From: Planctomycetota bacterium
GTDB taxonomy: Bacteria; Planctomycetota; Planctomycetia; Pirellulales; Pirellulaceae
Length of the DNA: 34,081 bases
Direction: 5' to 3'
Assembly: GCA_016872635.1 (NCBI GenBank)
Contig: VGZN01000006.1
Coordinates: 1 to 34,081 of the forward strand
This document shows positions 1 to 9,477 of this stretch, in pieces (the first letter of the stretch is position 1; the number at the start of each line of letters is the position of its first letter). The notes below the pieces were generated by a model. The model worked only from the letters and a program-made list of their open reading frames with translations, was not told where the DNA came from and searched no databases. Made by a program: the position numbers and the translations under genes.

Positions 1-585
1 AACGGTGGTCAATGTTCCGGGGTATCCTTCATCGCCATCCGGGCTGACCAATGTGAACTTGAGACCGACGCTTCCATCGGCTGAGAGTTCAGAGACTTGC
101 CACATCTTCTTGTCGAATCCGACTTCGCCTCCATGGAGATGGTTCGGCCCGTTGTTGATCGCTAGCGAGTAAGTCTTTCCGTCGAGTGTAAATTTCCCTT
201 TGGCGATACGATTGCAAAATCGACCGACCGTGGAACCGAAGTAAGGATGCCGTTGCAAGTAACCATCGATCGAGTCGAAGCCTGCCGTAACATTGACCCG
301 TTTTCCGGTTTTATCCGGAACATTGATCGACACTACGATCGCTCCGTAGTCGATCATTTGAACGGTGTTACCTGAAGCGTTGGTCAGCGTGTAGAGAGTA
401 ACTTCTTTTCCCTCTGCTATTTTACCGAAGGGTTTCTTTTCAATCGTCATCGTGTTATTACTCGAAAACTCCGCAGCCGACATGGTCCTGGTCGAATGCA
501 GACCTTGGAAGGACAAACAAGAAACAACGGCGGTTGCTGCAACCGCCATCTTGGCCAGACGGGAAAAGGTAAGCATCATTTGCAT
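1..585 (-). CDS. galM: Galactose mutarotase (aldose 1-epimerase), secreted; 3' end lies outside the window
   Basis: Own translation of the minus strand from ATG at 585: MQMMLTFSRLAKMAVAATAVVSCLSFQGLHS... (signal-peptide-like) then MTIEKKPFGKIAEGKEVTLYTLTNASGNTVQMIDYGAIVVSINVPDKTGKRVNVTAGFDSIDGYLQRHPYFGSTVGRFCNRIAKGKFTLDGKTYSLAINNGPNHLHGGEVGFDKKMW, with the mutarotase signatures YFGSTVGRFCNRIAKGKF and NNGPNHLHGG. Open to the window edge. Confidence 0.9.
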   Translation of the reverse strand, partial: MQMMLTFSRLAKMAVAATAVVSCLSFQGLHSTRTMSAAEFSSNNTMTIEKKPFGKIAEGKEVTLYTLTNASGNTVQMIDYGAIVVSINVPDKTGKRVNVTAGFDSIDGYLQRHPYFGSTVGRFCNRIAKGKFTLDGKTYSLAINNGPNHLHGGEVGFDKKMWQVSELSADGSVGLKFTLVSPDGDEGYPGTLTTV

Positions 586-684
586 GGTTGTCGATACGGA
601 ATACGAATGGGGACAGAAGGATCGAGGCGGGGGAAAACGAATGTGAAGTAGGCTGAACTCCGGGTGGAGATTACTTAGGCCATT

Positions 685-1239
685 CTACTTCGACTCGGCC
701 GGTTTGGTATCCGCTGGTTCCACACGCCCAAACAAATGCCCGCCGACATTGTCGTGTTTCCACGTTCCGGCGTACTTTCGGTCGTGAAAAACGACCCGTG
801 CCGAGAATGTGCCGAGGCCGGGGATGGAAATGTTGTCGAGGACGATCATTGGTGTTCGACCAACCCAGTCGATATTGACGAATACGGGGACCGTCAAGTC
901 CTTATCGCCGTACTTAATTCGGGTCGTGATTTCCCAGAGGTTCTCCTCCCCCTCGACCTTTTTCGCACTCTTGATCTCGTACCTCTCCTCCTCGAGTTTA
1001 TTGAGGGGGCGGCCATCGATCGTGAAGACGCCGGTCAATGTAGAATTGCTGAGGTACTTTTCAAACTCAGCGACAGGGGGCTGGCCCCCTGTTTTTTTGG
1101 CGGCAGGTGAGTCCTGTGCGACAACGTGTACCGATGGCTCAACGAGCATGAATCCGTAAATGGCTGCGACGATGCATGGCATCCCAAGCAAAGTGAATCG
1201 TGCATACCAATTTCTAAGAATGCCACTTGAGATCGACAT
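685..1239 (-). CDS. Secreted/membrane-anchored protein of unknown function (184 aa)
   Basis: ORF with N-terminal hydrophobic segment (FTLLGMPCIVAAIYGFMLV); C-terminal part is beta-rich (GVFTIDGRPLNKLEEERYEIKSAKKVEGEENLWEITTRIKYGDKDLTVPVFVNIDWVGRTPMIVLDN). Confidence 0.65.
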   Translation of the reverse strand: MSISSGILRNWYARFTLLGMPCIVAAIYGFMLVEPSVHVVAQDSPAAKKTGGQPPVAEFEKYLSNSTLTGVFTIDGRPLNKLEEERYEIKSAKKVEGEENLWEITTRIKYGDKDLTVPVFVNIDWVGRTPMIVLDNISIPGLGTFSARVVFHDRKYAGTWKHDNVGGHLFGRVEPADTKPAESK

Positions 1240-1284
1240 AAGACGTGTACTCCAATAAGTGGTTAATACCGATGGGTTGGGGGA

Positions 1285-2076
1285 CTAAATGTTTTTTAAA
1301 AACGTGACTGCTGTCCGGAACTCCTGGATGGGGTCGGTTGCGAGATCGCGCTCGATGACGAAATAGCCTCGGTAGGCATGTTCTTCAAGCGTCGCGACGA
1401 TGGACGGAAACTCTGCCAATCCATATCCGAGTGGAACCTGGGTACCTCTCCCTCGGGCCCGATCTGGAACCCCGTCTTTGGCGTGCACCAGCATGATGTG
1501 CTTGGCAATGCTATTCAGACCATCGAGGCTGAAGCCGTTGACGAGCAAATTGCCGGGATTCAATGTAACACCGACACTTCCTTCCGGAAGCGACTCGACA
1601 AGTCCGTTCAGTTTTTCGAGAGGTTCTGCTCCAGTCTCGATACCGAGGAATGCGCCGATGCGTTGAGAGTACTTGCCAAGATCCGCTAGTACGCTTTGAA
1701 GGGTCTGCCGGGAGGTAGAGTCCGGCGAATCATCGATCGCCCCGCAACTATTGATGACGACATTGGCACCCAGGTCGTATGCCATCTTCATGGCTTGCTT
1801 GGTACCCTCGATCCTGCGATCCAATTCTTCGGTGCATTCGTACCCACGGCGGGTGGGGTATCTAACCGATGCAACGCGTAAATTCAGATCTTCCAGCATT
1901 TTGCGAACTTGTCGCAAACCGGTGCCGACAAGTTCCGAAGGCCTCATCTCATTACGGGCGTCGATTTCGACCGATTCGACCCCCAACCGGGCGGCTGCAT
2001 GCAAAGCTTGCTTAAACGGTAGCCTCAATCCTGATAGTTGAATGCCGATTCGAATGCCTGGCAAAATACTCTCCAT
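1285..2076 (-). CDS. Sugar phosphate isomerase/epimerase (xylose isomerase-like TIM barrel)
   Basis: 263-aa ORF: IRIGIQLSGLRLPFKQALHAAARLGVESVEIDARNE..., ...LGIETGAEPLEKLNGLV..., VGVTLNPGNLL..., IMLVHAKDGVP..., QVPLGYGLAEFPSIVATLEEHAYRGYFVIERD; typical AP-endonuclease-2/xylose isomerase-like barrel strands. Confidence 0.85.
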   Translation of the reverse strand: MESILPGIRIGIQLSGLRLPFKQALHAAARLGVESVEIDARNEMRPSELVGTGLRQVRKMLEDLNLRVASVRYPTRRGYECTEELDRRIEGTKQAMKMAYDLGANVVINSCGAIDDSPDSTSRQTLQSVLADLGKYSQRIGAFLGIETGAEPLEKLNGLVESLPEGSVGVTLNPGNLLVNGFSLDGLNSIAKHIMLVHAKDGVPDRARGRGTQVPLGYGLAEFPSIVATLEEHAYRGYFVIERDLATDPIQEFRTAVTFLKNI

Positions 2077-5014
2077 TTTCCGTCGACGCAGAACTCTCCA
2101 TCAAGCTCTCGGCTTGGTCGTGTGCATTGTATCCGCCTGGCATTCCCCGTCCACGCTTTCCGACGAGCACAACGGATTCGAGACCATTTCCCAGTGGGAT
2201 TTTGGAACCAAGGAAGATCCCCAGCAGGATGGGTGGCCCGACGGTTGGGTCCGTAGAAAAGACGTGAAACATCCGGGTTTTATCCCTATTCAGATCCGAA
2301 AAAAGTCCACCAGCGACTTGGAAGTCGCGGAAGTTGAGAGGCTTCGAAGATCGTTGGGGCAACTGGTGTTGGCTTGGGAAACCAACAAGCGGCCTTGGGA
2401 GGTCATCCCGGAATCGATACCAAACGGGGTCAACCGATTCATTGAGCGAACGTTTCTCGACCCGTTCCTCTCGATCGAAATGGATGGCGGTTCGGTCGAA
2501 ATATATTCACCGAAGGTTCCCGTTGGTCAGCATTCTCTATACGGTTTGCAGGTCGATATACGATCCGAGGCTGAGTACTTCAACGCGTTCGGGCAACTCC
2601 GATTTCTCGATTCCAACGGACAACTCTTGTTCACTACTAAAACCAACGCCATTTCGGGGATCAAGGAGTGGACTCGGGTGCGCGCGACGGGCGCGTATCA
2701 AGATGATCCGCGGATCGCGTACGTGCAAGTCGCATTGACCATTGAACCGGACTCGCCGCAGGCATTTCGCGGATCAATCGGATTTGATCGCGTTCGCATC
2801 GTTCAAATGCCAAAGATCGACTTGCAACTCAATCGCACGAATCGGATGTACAGCACACGTGAAACCGTAGATCTGAAGTGCCTCGCGTCGGGATTGAAAA
2901 GTGGGCCGATGAGAGTGGAAATGAAATTGATCGATCACAACGGAGATGTCGTCGATCGTACCACGCGAGAACTTCAACGTGTGGATAGCTCGAAACCGTT
3001 AATGGTACAAACACCCATAGCTACCCCCAAATCCCAAAGCTCAAACGCTGGCGGAGAGGTTCATTGGAAAGGAGAGTGCGAATGGTCTTTTGATCCACTC
3101 CAACCTGGATATTATCAACTCGTCACACAACTCAAGCAGCTATCAACAGTGTTTTTCGAGCAAAGTGAATCGTTTGTGGTGCTTCCTAGACTCTCTTCGA
3201 TCGAACCCGATTTGCGTTTTGGCTGGACGCTCAACGAAACAGCTTATCGATGGAAGATCGAGCACTTCTTGGAATTGCTGAGGGAGGGACGCACCGGCCG
3301 AGTCAAATTGCCAATATGGTTTGACAGTAAATCGCTTGAGACGCAGAAGTTGTTGTGCGACACCATCGACAAATTACAAAATGCGGAAATCTCCTGCGTG
3401 GGAATTATTCACTCACCTTTAGGTTCGCAATCGGTTAAGAAAGATACCGTGCAATCGTATTCACAAACGGCAGCACTGGAAGATCCTGCGGTATGGCAAC
3501 CTATGCTCGAACCGGTTTTTAGAGCCATGTGCCTTCGCGTACTCGATTTTCAAATTGGTTATGATGATGACGTGCAGTTCGCCAATAACCCGCGATATGC
3601 AAGTTCGATCAACGGACTGCGGACACTGATTCGCAGGTATGCACCTGAAGCCTCGATCGTCGCGCCAAGAACACCATGGCTCGCACCACCACCCAATCGA
3701 AACATCGACCGTTGGCAAATCTCTGACGAATTTGGTATCACCGAGAGCGAATGGGATCTCAGCGTGTCGGAAAGAGGCGAAACACTCGTTCCCTGGACCA
3801 GTATCACTCCGGTATCTTTGGAGAAGTATTCGCTCGGGGTACGCACGCGAGATTTAGCTGCGCGCATGATCGCTTCGCTCCGAAAACCGGACGGCCGTTC
3901 GGTCGCCTGGATCTCAGATCCACTCTCTGAAGAGTCAGGATTTCTTTCGCCCGAAGGTACGCCTCGCGAAATGTTCGTGCCCTACCGAACGATGATCGAT
4001 GCGCTATTGCACAAGTCCTACATTGGGAAACTGGATTTGAAAAGTGGCTCGGAGAACGCATTGCTCTCAGACGAGCAAAACAGCTGCTTTGTGGTTTGGT
4101 CCACAAAGCCTACAGAGGAACAACTTTTTCTGGGGGCAAATGCAACAGCATCGGATATTTGGGGAAGACCCGTACCGATACAAACCATACAAACTCCGTA
4201 TGGACCCGAGCATCGATTCGCAATCGATCAGTGGCCTGTAATCATTAAAGGGGTCGATACTCAAGTCGCACTATGGCGGATGGGGCTCAATCTTGACGCG
4301 AAGCGCATCGATTCTCTAGTAGGTCTTAGCCAAGAAGTACAAGTCATTTTCAAGAATCCATTTTCTTACCCTGCGTCTGGACGAATCGAACTCGTTGCAC
4401 CGGATGTTTTCGCGAACGAAGTGGAATCATCTCTTTTTGAATTGGGACCGAAGTCCACCGGGACGATACCTGTCAAGGTTTTATTGAGATCCGACATCAG
4501 TGCGCTCGATACACCAGTCCATATCATCGCCTACATGAATGGTGTTCCTTCGGTTCAGTTCGCGGTCGAGAAAATATTGCGAATCGGTAATGATGAGGTC
4601 GACATTGAGACCCGTTACCGTATCAGTGATGCAGATGAACTTTGGATCGATATCGATGTTACCAATTACCTAGATAAGCCTGTTGGCTTTGATTGCATGC
4701 TGTTGATTCCAGATCGGCGACGGGAGCGTGTGATCATTCCTCGCGTGGTGGACAGGACGACCAAAACTCTTGTCTTGGCAAAGGCTTCTGAGTTGCTAAA
4801 CCAAACTTTATGGCTGCGATGTGAACAAATTAGTACGCGCCGCGTGTTGAACTATCGAATCAAAATCGAACCTGAAGCTGAAAATGCCGAGGATCAGAAC
4901 GCAATGTCGGAAGACGACGATGGGGCTTTGTCGGTGAATCCCACCTCATCCTCCAATTCACGGCTAACGTCTCCCAACCTTAATCTCAACCGACTTGAAT
5001 CCAACCGCCGATAA
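2042..5014 (+). CDS. Large secreted protein of unknown function (990 aa); possible CBM-like, barrel-like and beta-sandwich regions
   Basis: Long ORF with signal-peptide-like N-terminus (RRRRTLHQALGLVVCIVSAWHSPSTLSDE); beta-rich N-terminal region (SIEMDGGSVEIYSPKVPVGQHSLYGLQVDIRSEAEY...IGFDRVRIVQMP), middle region with FGWTLNETAYRWKIEHFLELLREG. Start may be 2042 or 2054. No family confidently recognised. Confidence 0.75.
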   Translation: MPIRMPGKILSIFRRRRTLHQALGLVVCIVSAWHSPSTLSDEHNGFETISQWDFGTKEDPQQDGWPDGWVRRKDVKHPGFIPIQIRKKSTSDLEVAEVERLRRSLGQLVLAWETNKRPWEVIPESIPNGVNRFIERTFLDPFLSIEMDGGSVEIYSPKVPVGQHSLYGLQVDIRSEAEYFNAFGQLRFLDSNGQLLFTTKTNAISGIKEWTRVRATGAYQDDPRIAYVQVALTIEPDSPQAFRGSIGFDRVRIVQMPKIDLQLNRTNRMYSTRETVDLKCLASGLKSGPMRVEMKLIDHNGDVVDRTTRELQRVDSSKPLMVQTPIATPKSQSSNAGGEVHWKGECEWSFDPLQPGYYQLVTQLKQLSTVFFEQSESFVVLPRLSSIEPDLRFGWTLNETAYRWKIEHFLELLREGRTGRVKLPIWFDSKSLETQKLLCDTIDKLQNAEISCVGIIHSPLGSQSVKKDTVQSYSQTAALEDPAVWQPMLEPVFRAMCLRVLDFQIGYDDDVQFANNPRYASSINGLRTLIRRYAPEASIVAPRTPWLAPPPNRNIDRWQISDEFGITESEWDLSVSERGETLVPWTSITPVSLEKYSLGVRTRDLAARMIASLRKPDGRSVAWISDPLSEESGFLSPEGTPREMFVPYRTMIDALLHKSYIGKLDLKSGSENALLSDEQNSCFVVWSTKPTEEQLFLGANATASDIWGRPVPIQTIQTPYGPEHRFAIDQWPVIIKGVDTQVALWRMGLNLDAKRIDSLVGLSQEVQVIFKNPFSYPASGRIELVAPDVFANEVESSLFELGPKSTGTIPVKVLLRSDISALDTPVHIIAYMNGVPSVQFAVEKILRIGNDEVDIETRYRISDADELWIDIDVTNYLDKPVGFDCMLLIPDRRRERVIIPRVVDRTTKTLVLAKASELLNQTLWLRCEQISTRRVLNYRIKIEPEAENAEDQNAMSEDDDGALSVNPTSSSNSRLTSPNLNLNRLESNRR

Positions 5015-5802
5015 TGCTGATCCGTGAATTGTGCCAAATACTTAATGAAATTGCCCCCATTCGGTTGGCGGAACCGTGGGATAACGTTGGGTTGCTCGCC
5101 GGCGAAGAATCTTCGCCCGTCGAGCGGGTGATGACATGCTTGACCATCACGGACGCTAGCCTCGACGAAGCGATTGCTGAGCGGGCAGACTTAGTGATTT
5201 CTCACCATCCGATTCCGTTCAAACCGCTAAACAGGATAACCTCTCATACCACGACCGGGCGTTTGTTGCTCAAGGCCATCCGTGCGAATGTTGCGATCTA
5301 CTCTCCGCATACCGCGTGGGATAACGCATCTCATGGAATCAATAGGCAGTTGGCGACGATGCTTGCCGTGCAGTCGCCCGTACCTTTGACGCTCGCTGCA
5401 GACCCAGAATTGGCGAAACAAGGGCTCGGTACTGGAATCCAAGGCAAGCTGAGTCGACGTTTCACTCTCGAGGAATTGGTTCAAAAGCTAGAACTCTCGC
5501 TTCCAAGCATTCGGCCTCGCTCAACGCATCCACTTCAGCAAACAATCTCGAACATCGGTATCGTTTGCGGCAGTGGAGGAAGCATGATAGGGCTCGCTGC
5601 GCAACGTGGATGCGACGCATTCTTCACCGGTGAGGCGACTTACCATCAATGCCTCGAGGCTGAGGCGCTCGGCGTTGCGATGGTAATGATCGGTCACTTT
5701 GCGAGCGAGTTCTTCGCCATGCGTCAGCTTGCCGGTATGCTTTCTCGCCGAGCGCCAGAGATTCATTTTTGGGCGTCGGTGAAGGATGACTCCCAATTTT
5801 AA
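5014..5802 (+). CDS. Nif3-like dinuclear metal centre protein (GTP cyclohydrolase I type 2 / NIF3 family)
   Basis: EIAPIRLAEPWDNVGLLAGEESSPVERVMTCLTITDASLDEAIAERADLVISHHPIPFKPLNRI... and GIVCGSGGSMIGLAAQRGCDAFFTGEATYHQCLEAEALGVAMVMIGHFASE; start overlaps the upstream stop (TAATG). Confidence 0.9.
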   Translation: MLIRELCQILNEIAPIRLAEPWDNVGLLAGEESSPVERVMTCLTITDASLDEAIAERADLVISHHPIPFKPLNRITSHTTTGRLLLKAIRANVAIYSPHTAWDNASHGINRQLATMLAVQSPVPLTLAADPELAKQGLGTGIQGKLSRRFTLEELVQKLELSLPSIRPRSTHPLQQTISNIGIVCGSGGSMIGLAAQRGCDAFFTGEATYHQCLEAEALGVAMVMIGHFASEFFAMRQLAGMLSRRAPEIHFWASVKDDSQF

Positions 5803-5820
5803 AACTAAGATGCCTGCTGC

Positions 5821-7287
5821 TCACACGCCGAAGTCGCTCTTGATTTTTTTCACAGCCTCGGCCGTTTCGGTGCCTTTGTAATAATCGTCCAGAGGATAGC
5901 AGCCTGATGGCAATCCATTGCGGGGAGCGGTGGTGCAGTCGGAAAACGTCCGACAAATAAGTTTGCGCTGGCTTTTTCGCTGGAGGATTGTGTCCATCAG
6001 CACCTGTGGGTAGGAGAGTACGGTGCGGCCTAATCCCACGAAGTCGGTCCAACCCTCGCGGACATTATGCTGCGCTGCGTGAGGCAAGTACTCTTGCAAG
6101 TAGGAATAGCCCGATCCAACCACGATGAGGTTGGGGAAGGCTTGCTTGATTTGACGCGTTGCCGAGAAATGCTTGGATACAGATATCAGTGGGTCTTCGT
6201 GCGGTTGGTAACCATCCGATGGCGGGAACGCAGCCGGCCGCAGCAGGTGAGGCGTGTAATAAGGACTCCCGGCGGTAACATTGAGAAGTCGCACCCCTGC
6301 ATTCTGTAGCCAGCCTATCAGCACGAGAGTCTCGGTTAGGTCCATGGAGAGTGGGTCGGATTCAGACAATCCGAATCCAAATGCATAGGGGAGTAGCTTC
6401 GAATAATCGCGTGGTCGTCCTTGGCCAAGCCTTCCCTCGGCTGCGGTGTCTGGATTTGGTTCGAATGGGACCATGTCGAACGCACTGAGTCGAACGCCAA
6501 TTCCGAGTTCAGGAATCTGCTCACGTACCGCACCAATTATCTCAAGGAGCAGCCTTGCTCGATTGGCGAGCGGCCCACCGTATTCGTCGTGGCGGTTTCT
6601 AGCCGAGAGGAATTCGTGCAATAAGTAGCCGTGGCAGCACTTGATGTCGACGAAATCCGCGCCTGCCCAATGAGCGATTTCAGCTGCACGGACGTAGTCG
6701 CGAACCAACCGCTTTAATTCCGATTCGTTTAAAATCGCGGAATCGTTGGTGACGCTGAACTTAGGGTCGAGCAACGGGTGCCGATGAGCAACCCTCGGTT
6801 CCCAACGATGGTGGTCGGTCGGTCTGCAAAACCTGCCGGAATGAGTTAACTGAAATCCGACAACCAAGTCTGAAATGTCGCCATAGGTCTGTAGGTGCGA
6901 TTGTCGCAATGAATCGGACAATAGCTTGATGTCTTCGCGATTGCTCTCTTGAATCACCAATTGATTTGGGTTCGCACGACCATCCGGACGAACGGCCATC
7001 GCCTCGCCACCCCAAATCAGCTTGGCACCTGATTCTCCGAACCGCTCCCAGCGTCTCTTCATGGGGGCTGTTATCCCACCCGTCAATGTTCCATCCCAAC
7101 CTTCCATCGGTTGCACAGCGATCCGATTCCCGATCCTGCGATCGTTCCATGAAACGCTGTTGGATAATGGCGATGCATCTCCGACGTCGAGTGAATCGTC
7201 GATCGGTAGTTCAATGCCCAACGATTTCGTGTGTTGTCGAAACGCTTCAGGCGTTTTCAGAGATGCGATTTTCGTCAGTTGGTACAT
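5821..7287 (-). CDS. NADH:flavin oxidoreductase / Old Yellow Enzyme family
   Basis: VGFQLTHSGRF, YVRAAEIAHWAGADFVDIKCCHGYLLHEFLSARNRHDEYGGPLANRARLLLEIIGAVREQIP, VGLGRTVLSYPQVLMD. The ORF track extends to 7392, but ATG at 7287 (MYQLTKIASLKTPEAFRQH) avoids the overlap with lgt and is preferred. Confidence 0.9.
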   Translation of the reverse strand: MYQLTKIASLKTPEAFRQHTKSLGIELPIDDSLDVGDASPLSNSVSWNDRRIGNRIAVQPMEGWDGTLTGGITAPMKRRWERFGESGAKLIWGGEAMAVRPDGRANPNQLVIQESNREDIKLLSDSLRQSHLQTYGDISDLVVGFQLTHSGRFCRPTDHHRWEPRVAHRHPLLDPKFSVTNDSAILNESELKRLVRDYVRAAEIAHWAGADFVDIKCCHGYLLHEFLSARNRHDEYGGPLANRARLLLEIIGAVREQIPELGIGVRLSAFDMVPFEPNPDTAAEGRLGQGRPRDYSKLLPYAFGFGLSESDPLSMDLTETLVLIGWLQNAGVRLLNVTAGSPYYTPHLLRPAAFPPSDGYQPHEDPLISVSKHFSATRQIKQAFPNLIVVGSGYSYLQEYLPHAAQHNVREGWTDFVGLGRTVLSYPQVLMDTILQRKSQRKLICRTFSDCTTAPRNGLPSGCYPLDDYYKGTETAEAVKKIKSDFGV

Positions 7288-7295
7288 GATCTCGC

Positions 7296-8579
7296 CTAGT
7301 GAGCGATGGTGGGAGTGGCAACTCTGCTCGATCTTCGAAATGCCATGGTGATCAGTATAATCCCGCTGATGATGCCGAGCAGACTGATCCATTGCGCAAT
7401 GCTCAGTTGGGTTCCAAACTGGCCGGCTTCATCGACTCGGATGATTTCTTCAAGAACGCGCAAGATCCCGTATGCGATCAAGCCAGAGCCGAAGACCAAT
7501 CCGGATCGGAGATGCCAATTGGGGATGGAGGATGACCATAGGAATAGCAGGAACGCGCTGATGGATGCATAGATCTGGGCAGGGTGAACCCGTAGGCTGG
7601 TGCGAGGAAAATCTTCTGGTGGCAAGCGAACCACCTTGCGATCGATTTCGACCGATCCCTCGAGTTCCGGTAATGCAAGCATGTCCGAGATAGACCGTGG
7701 TGGTAGGGTATGAAATTCGAGGGAGTTCATAGACTGGCCCTGACGTATCGAATGCCCTTCGGCCCAACTCTTTGGATCGACCCGTTCAATGCGTGCGTTT
7801 TGGTCGGAATCGCCTGTGGTGTGTATGCCGAGCAGTGAACCGCGATGAAGCTGGTCGACGTAAGCTGGCGCTCCCCGTGGAAATGCGATGGTTGGCAAGT
7901 CGGATTCACAGATCCCGCCATAGCAACAACCATTCAGAAGGCAGCCGACCCGACCAAACGCGAGCCCAATGAAAAACGCTGGCACGATCGCATCGATCAA
8001 GGGAATTGGGGGAATCCGATTTCGATAGGTCCAAATCAGGATACCGATCAGTCCACCAATTGCACTGCCATAAACAACCAATCCACCTTCGGTGAATTGA
8101 AACGCAACCCAGAGCTTCGACATGAGATTGTCCCCTCCGAGCTCGTTCCATTTTTGAACGATGTAAAAAAGTCTAGCTCCGATCAGACCACTGACGACAG
8201 TCCATAGCGCCAATGCCATGAAGGCATCGATAGTAACTCCAATCTGTCCCGTCCGCCTTTTAGCGACCCACACCGCGCAAGCTACCCCGAGCATCATCAT
8301 CACTCCGTAGCCTCGAACCGGAACGCCGACGACCATTTCCATTCCAGCGTCGGTGGGGATGCGGGTTTCCATCGCGGGTAGCAAGAGCCCAAAAATCACC
8401 GCCCCGATCCCCCAGTTCACCACTCCTTCTCGAAACACGTCTTGAATGTTGCCGTGCTTCCTGGACAGAAGGATCAATGTGCCGATGTAGATTAGCAATC
8501 CAATCACGGACCAACTAACCAAGCCGAACATAGGCAACGGGCCGATCGAGTGAGGTAGGTAGAACAACGTCTGCCGCAT
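7296..8579 (-). CDS. lgt: Prolipoprotein diacylglyceryl transferase with N-terminal extension and periplasmic-loop insertion
   Basis: GYGVMMMLGVACAVWVAKRR, GARLFYIVQKW, GGLVVYGSAIGGLIGI, FGRVGCLLNGCCYGG, VHPAQIYASISAFLLFLW, GLIAYGILRVLEEIIRVDE: core Lgt motifs in a 427-aa protein. Confidence 0.93.
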   Translation of the reverse strand: MRQTLFYLPHSIGPLPMFGLVSWSVIGLLIYIGTLILLSRKHGNIQDVFREGVVNWGIGAVIFGLLLPAMETRIPTDAGMEMVVGVPVRGYGVMMMLGVACAVWVAKRRTGQIGVTIDAFMALALWTVVSGLIGARLFYIVQKWNELGGDNLMSKLWVAFQFTEGGLVVYGSAIGGLIGILIWTYRNRIPPIPLIDAIVPAFFIGLAFGRVGCLLNGCCYGGICESDLPTIAFPRGAPAYVDQLHRGSLLGIHTTGDSDQNARIERVDPKSWAEGHSIRQGQSMNSLEFHTLPPRSISDMLALPELEGSVEIDRKVVRLPPEDFPRTSLRVHPAQIYASISAFLLFLWSSSIPNWHLRSGLVFGSGLIAYGILRVLEEIIRVDEAGQFGTQLSIAQWISLLGIISGIILITMAFRRSSRVATPTIAH

Positions 8580-8625
8580 GCTGAAATCTCCCTAATGGCA
8601 AGCGGAAAGGAAACGATCCGACGTT

Positions 8626-9474
8626 TCATTGTATCCGAAGTAGGCTGTTGTCGATCAAACGCGTTGTCCCGACTCGAGCCGCGATGATGGCTACGACGGG
8701 GCTATCTAAATCTGTCCGTGGTTCCATCGATTCGGGATCTACAATGGCTGCATAGTCGATCGAATCGACAGGAACCTTGTTCAAAATCTCGCGCATTGCT
8801 GATTCGATTTGTGCAACATTGCGAAAGCCGTCGTCGATCATGGATTGAGCTTTGGACAACGCGTGCCATAAACCGATCGCTCGCACCCTATCGGCTGCGG
8901 AAAGGTACCGGTTGCGGCTGCTCATCGCCAATCCATCGGGTTCCCGAACAGTTTCGCACGGCTGGATAAGGATCGGAACGTTTAGATCACGCACCATAGC
9001 GCTGATCACGGCGACTTGTTGATAGTCCTTGCGGCCAAAGTAAGCGACCCTGGCGGGAAGCATATTAAAAAGCTTCAAGACGATAGTAGCTACGCCGCGA
9101 AAATGACCAGGTCTAATCTTGCCTTCCCAGTTCGCTGCAACTGCGGGTGGTTCGATGAAAGTCGTATGCCCGGGTGGGTATATATGATCGTTGCTCGGTA
9201 CGAAGACAAAATCACAACCGATCGCGGAGAGCTGCTCAAGGTCCGAATCGAGGGTTCGGGGGTATTTAGCAAAATCCTCATTCGGACCGAATTGCGATGG
9301 ATTCACGAAGATGGTGGTGACCGCGATATCGCATTCTCGTTTTGCTTCGCGTACCAACGAGAGATGCCCATCGTGCAATGCTCCCATCGTGGGAACAAGC
9401 CCAATCCTATTCCCTTGGCGTCTCAAGAAATCCAATTGGGCGTAAATTTCTTCCGGACTCGAGAGAACCTTCAT
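8626..9474 (-). CDS. panC: Pantothenate synthetase (pantoate--beta-alanine ligase)
   Basis: GLVPTMGALHDGHLSLVREAKRECDIAVTTIFVNPSQFGPNEDFAKYPRTLDSDL, RPGHFRGVATIVLKLFNMLPARVAYFGRKDYQQVAVI, LAMSSRNRYLS. Confidence 0.97.
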   Translation of the reverse strand: MKVLSSPEEIYAQLDFLRRQGNRIGLVPTMGALHDGHLSLVREAKRECDIAVTTIFVNPSQFGPNEDFAKYPRTLDSDLEQLSAIGCDFVFVPSNDHIYPPGHTTFIEPPAVAANWEGKIRPGHFRGVATIVLKLFNMLPARVAYFGRKDYQQVAVISAMVRDLNVPILIQPCETVREPDGLAMSSRNRYLSAADRVRAIGLWHALSKAQSMIDDGFRNVAQIESAMREILNKVPVDSIDYAAIVDPESMEPRTDLDSPVVAIIAARVGTTRLIDNSLLRIQ

Positions 9475-9477
9475 GTG

